Made by a program: the position numbers and the translations under genes | Notes under the pieces: model-generated | Database searches by the model: none | What the model was told of the DNA's origin: nothing | Seen by the model: only the letters and a program-made list of their open reading frames with translations | Assembly: GCA_013298375.1 (NCBI GenBank) | Contig: JAAFHM010000284.1 | Span: forward strand, 1-6,358 | DNA length: 6,358 nt | Origin: Ignavibacteria bacterium | Lineage (GTDB): Bacteria > Bacteroidota > Ignavibacteria > Kapaibacteriales > UBA4661 | Reading direction: 5' to 3' | Shown: piece by piece, positions 5,801 through 6,358 of the stretch | How the letters are laid out: the number at the start of each line of letters is the position of its first letter | Numbering within the stretch: the stretch's first letter is position 1

Positions 5801-6358
5801 TTGCCGAAGGGATGTTGTATGTGGGAATTTCGGAAAATGGCGTGTGGCGGACTAACGACGGCTTACAATGGGAGCGTGTCAATGATGGTTTTTTTGCGAG
5901 CGTAGTTGATGCGTATGCACTTGCCAACGACGACCTCAGTATGTATGCGGGTTTGGATGGTAATGCTATCCATCGCTCTTCTTTAACGCAAGGAGTAACG
6001 GCAGCACGGGCATTTTTGGAGTTGGATGATTTTTATCGGGCAAATCCCGGCGATACGATTAGCATAGCACTCAAACTTGCGCCAAGTGTCAGTAGGAATC
6101 TTCCGACTCTTGCCGCCACGCAGATGCCGACATTTTCGGGTATTCTGCGCTTTAACGCCTCGCTCTTAGAGCCGATTGATGCGGAAGACCGCTTGCAATC
6201 GGTGATATCCAATGGCGAGCGTCTCATCAATTTCCGCGCTCAACTCAAATCCGAGCCACAAATACGGATGACGCGGGATTCAGTTGTCAAACGTTTTCGC
6301 TTTCGTGCATTGCTAGGAAATAGCGTCGCTACGCCGCTCACGCTCACGAATCTTTCGG
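2866..6358 (+). CDS. Large exported CUB / beta-propeller surface protein (3' end outside window)
   Basis: The frame from ATG 2866 stays open for 1164 codons to the right edge. The previous in-frame stop is at 2839-2841, and no alternative start lies between. Residues 1-36 form a signal peptide: Arg8, hydrophobic 13-27, probable cleavage after LQA at 36. Next come two CUB-like domains (about 48-164 and 166-282), an anchor-type Ig-like domain with the APTGFKIS motif (about 286-395), fourteen propeller-blade repeats with nine Asp-box motifs (about 398-1040), and the start of a cohesin-like domain (from about 1046) containing NPGDTISIALKL. Mature-part cysteines are few: Cys297 and Cys393 bracket the anchor domain and could form a disulfide, and Cys789 lies in the propeller. 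The parts are those of extracellular adhesion or recognition proteins; no enzymatic residues are recognised. In this lineage a C-terminal sorting domain for type IX secretion would be expected beyond the window. Exact function is unknown. Exported location is well supported, the propeller strongly, CUB fairly, cohesin tentatively. Confidence 0.9.
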   Translation, partial: MYSSLITRFTSHFWALFVCCLCWGMSINANSTALQAQTPRYTQVLTPSFGSFRDREGADRSRPYANNLNAFWLIKPSNPLGTRFIVLRFDSLNTQRGRDVVRIFAGGSTQRLDTTRLLATISGAVLPSAIFIPDSAVTVQFVTDASLAGETRRDSATGWTIGYTAFTNAYTAESGVFQDRDGAARREDYRDNLNALWVIRPTNAKQILLQFDSLNIEDDYDFVTVIAGIEEPRIIGQFTGSTLPPALAINDSLVVVRFTTDSTVAGDNDRFTSGWTIRYTSSTRASVIRPETDRINCGVVNLGEESALQTLRISGSSFLDDLTIIAPTGFKISTSATGAFSDTVRVTTPKNSPATSRAQIFIRFKPLTIGEFAERLVLRTGQLEESVTLVGLCKPVIYWESTGGPYSGRVTSLAVAAGNVLLAGTRSGVYRSNSNGAVWQASNTGLTAKGAQQVTFISASSGRNALVYINTNAGLYASADTGKSWRALTSNGIKRNSSIYTLLQYGGRLLAGTSSGLYQFSLLRNQWALAMKGFDDNETEIRSLAVHGSSIVAGTYNYGVYISNDSAVTWKAINSENSRTSYGIPTDGDYVVSGFASANGQLLAIVDSVYYDDYEQENVEYSEVYRTSNDGGEWALEDIDSINARNVYRIYNAVVVNEILYLGTDGGVARRRFVDNAPWNFPQDPTAVGFTEPTVESLVTNGSAVYAGTLGGVFRSTNQGVTWQPVNTGLTATRVFTMTNARGAIFAGTEGSGLFRSTDNGASWQTSNNGLRGVYIGDFAQLGDALFTCTYNDRSTASWSRNGVYRSLDNGLTWTLSSRFPTSNTDPRPLSPQPDVLTINTDDRNVLYAGAFITDEGFFYASTTNGVSWREISLPNGARQHPIYAIEDGPGAGVYLGTYGGGTYWSPNPLGALPDWSRMLFETVDGDENYINALATFQNNLFAATSKGLYRLNAARTRWLPISNAPRQITELAILSLHVAEGMLYVGISENGVWRTNDGLQWERVNDGFFASVVDAYALANDDLSMYAGLDGNAIHRSSLTQGVTAARAFLELDDFYRANPGDTISIALKLAPSVSRNLPTLAATQMPTFSGILRFNASLLEPIDAEDRLQSVISNGERLINFRAQLKSEPQIRMTRDSVVKRFRFRALLGNSVATPLTLTNLS
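3007..3711 (+). other. Tandem CUB-like domains within the exported protein
   Basis: Two consecutive units share one pattern: a GxFxDRxGxxR opening, then NLNAxW, FDSLN, a buried-Asp strand, a 'LPxA' turn, a 'TD' strand and a closing SGW/TGW-TI-x-Y. This order matches the CUB fold, whose members end in GFxxxY. Neither unit has the usual CUB disulfide cysteines. The second keeps the three acidic positions of calcium-binding CUBs as Glu217, Asp221 and Asp261. The first has Gln95 where the Glu should be, with Asp99 and Asp144 retained. CUB domains bind proteins or sugars, often through calcium. The assignment is by eye from motif order. Confidence 0.6.
3721..4050 (+). other. Anchor-type Ig-like beta domain within the exported protein
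   Basis: Residues about 286-395 read as the module common in secreted Bacteroidota proteins: a 'G-V-V-N-L-G-E-E-S' opening, then TLRISGSSF, LTIIAPTGFKIS, an IFIRFKP strand and a closing VTLVGLC. Family members typically sit between ligand-binding or enzymatic domains and secretion tails as spacers. Cys297 and Cys393, on the first and last strands, may clip the domain shut. Confidence 0.6.
4057..5990 (+). repeat. Fourteen beta-propeller blade repeats encoded in tandem
   Basis: Each unit has the pattern of a hydrophobic strand, AGT or a variant, GV/GLYRS, then an Asp box ending in W. The AGT-equivalent positions fall at residues 423, 469, 511, 553, 604, 662, 707, 747, 788, 849, 896, 943, 986 and 1028, a spacing of 40-61. 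Asp-box-like motifs end in Trp at 439, 485, 570, 634, 723, 764, 814, 869 and 1002; good examples are STDNGASW (757-764) and SLDNGLTW (807-814). Blades 3, 6, 11, 12 and 14 have lost the box. The pattern belongs to the BNR / Ycf48-like / sortilin-like propeller group. Confidence 0.8.
4131..4210 (+). repeat. DNA-level duplicate of 4983-5062 (blades 1 and 7)
   Basis: These 80 bases align without gaps to 4983-5062, exactly 852 bases (284 codons) downstream. I count about 57 identities of 80 by hand. Both ends are nearly identical: TGCGGGAACA at the left and AATACAGGG[C/T]TGACGGCAA at the right. Both copies encode an AGT...GV-RS...W...NTGLTA blade. This is an internal duplication inside the coding region rather than a mobile element. 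Confidence 0.65.

Overview
The window looks like chromosomal DNA from a Gram-negative, LPS-making bacterium of the FCB group (Bacteroidota / Chlorobiota / Kapabacteria-like). This is inferred from a Kdo-8-phosphate synthase gene, three starts with no Shine-Dalgarno sequence, and a large secreted protein carrying a Bacteroidota-type 'APTGFxIS' anchor domain and Asp-box propeller repeats. The species cannot be fixed from this sequence alone.

Layout, all on the + strand. (1) At 2-118 is a probable C-terminal tail of a membrane protein, followed by a strong hairpin terminator at 159-194. (2) kdsA, at 255-1097, is a 280-residue enzyme with all four ligands of the metal-dependent class. (3) The kdsA-cysS gap holds a large imperfect inverted repeat (1142-1241), each arm made of three CACGAAT/ATTCGTG units about one helical turn apart. 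(4) cysS, at 1281-2756, is a complete cysteinyl-tRNA synthetase, followed by a hairpin plus T6 terminator (2789-2854). (5) From 2866 to the right edge, with no stop, runs a very large exported protein. It has a signal peptide, two CUB domains, an anchor-type beta domain, fourteen propeller-blade repeats (two seven-bladed propellers would fit) and the start of a cohesin-like domain. Its C terminus lies outside the window.

kdsA supplies Kdo for lipopolysaccharide and cysS charges tRNA-Cys. They are housekeeping genes that look separately transcribed, with no sign of a shared pathway. The large protein is most likely a cell-surface or secreted adhesion/recognition protein. I find no tRNA, rRNA, CRISPR array, transposase, toxin-antitoxin pair or phage gene. 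Nothing here amounts to a convincing new multi-gene system. The most unusual items are the domain architecture of the large protein and the compact terminator/start junction in front of it.
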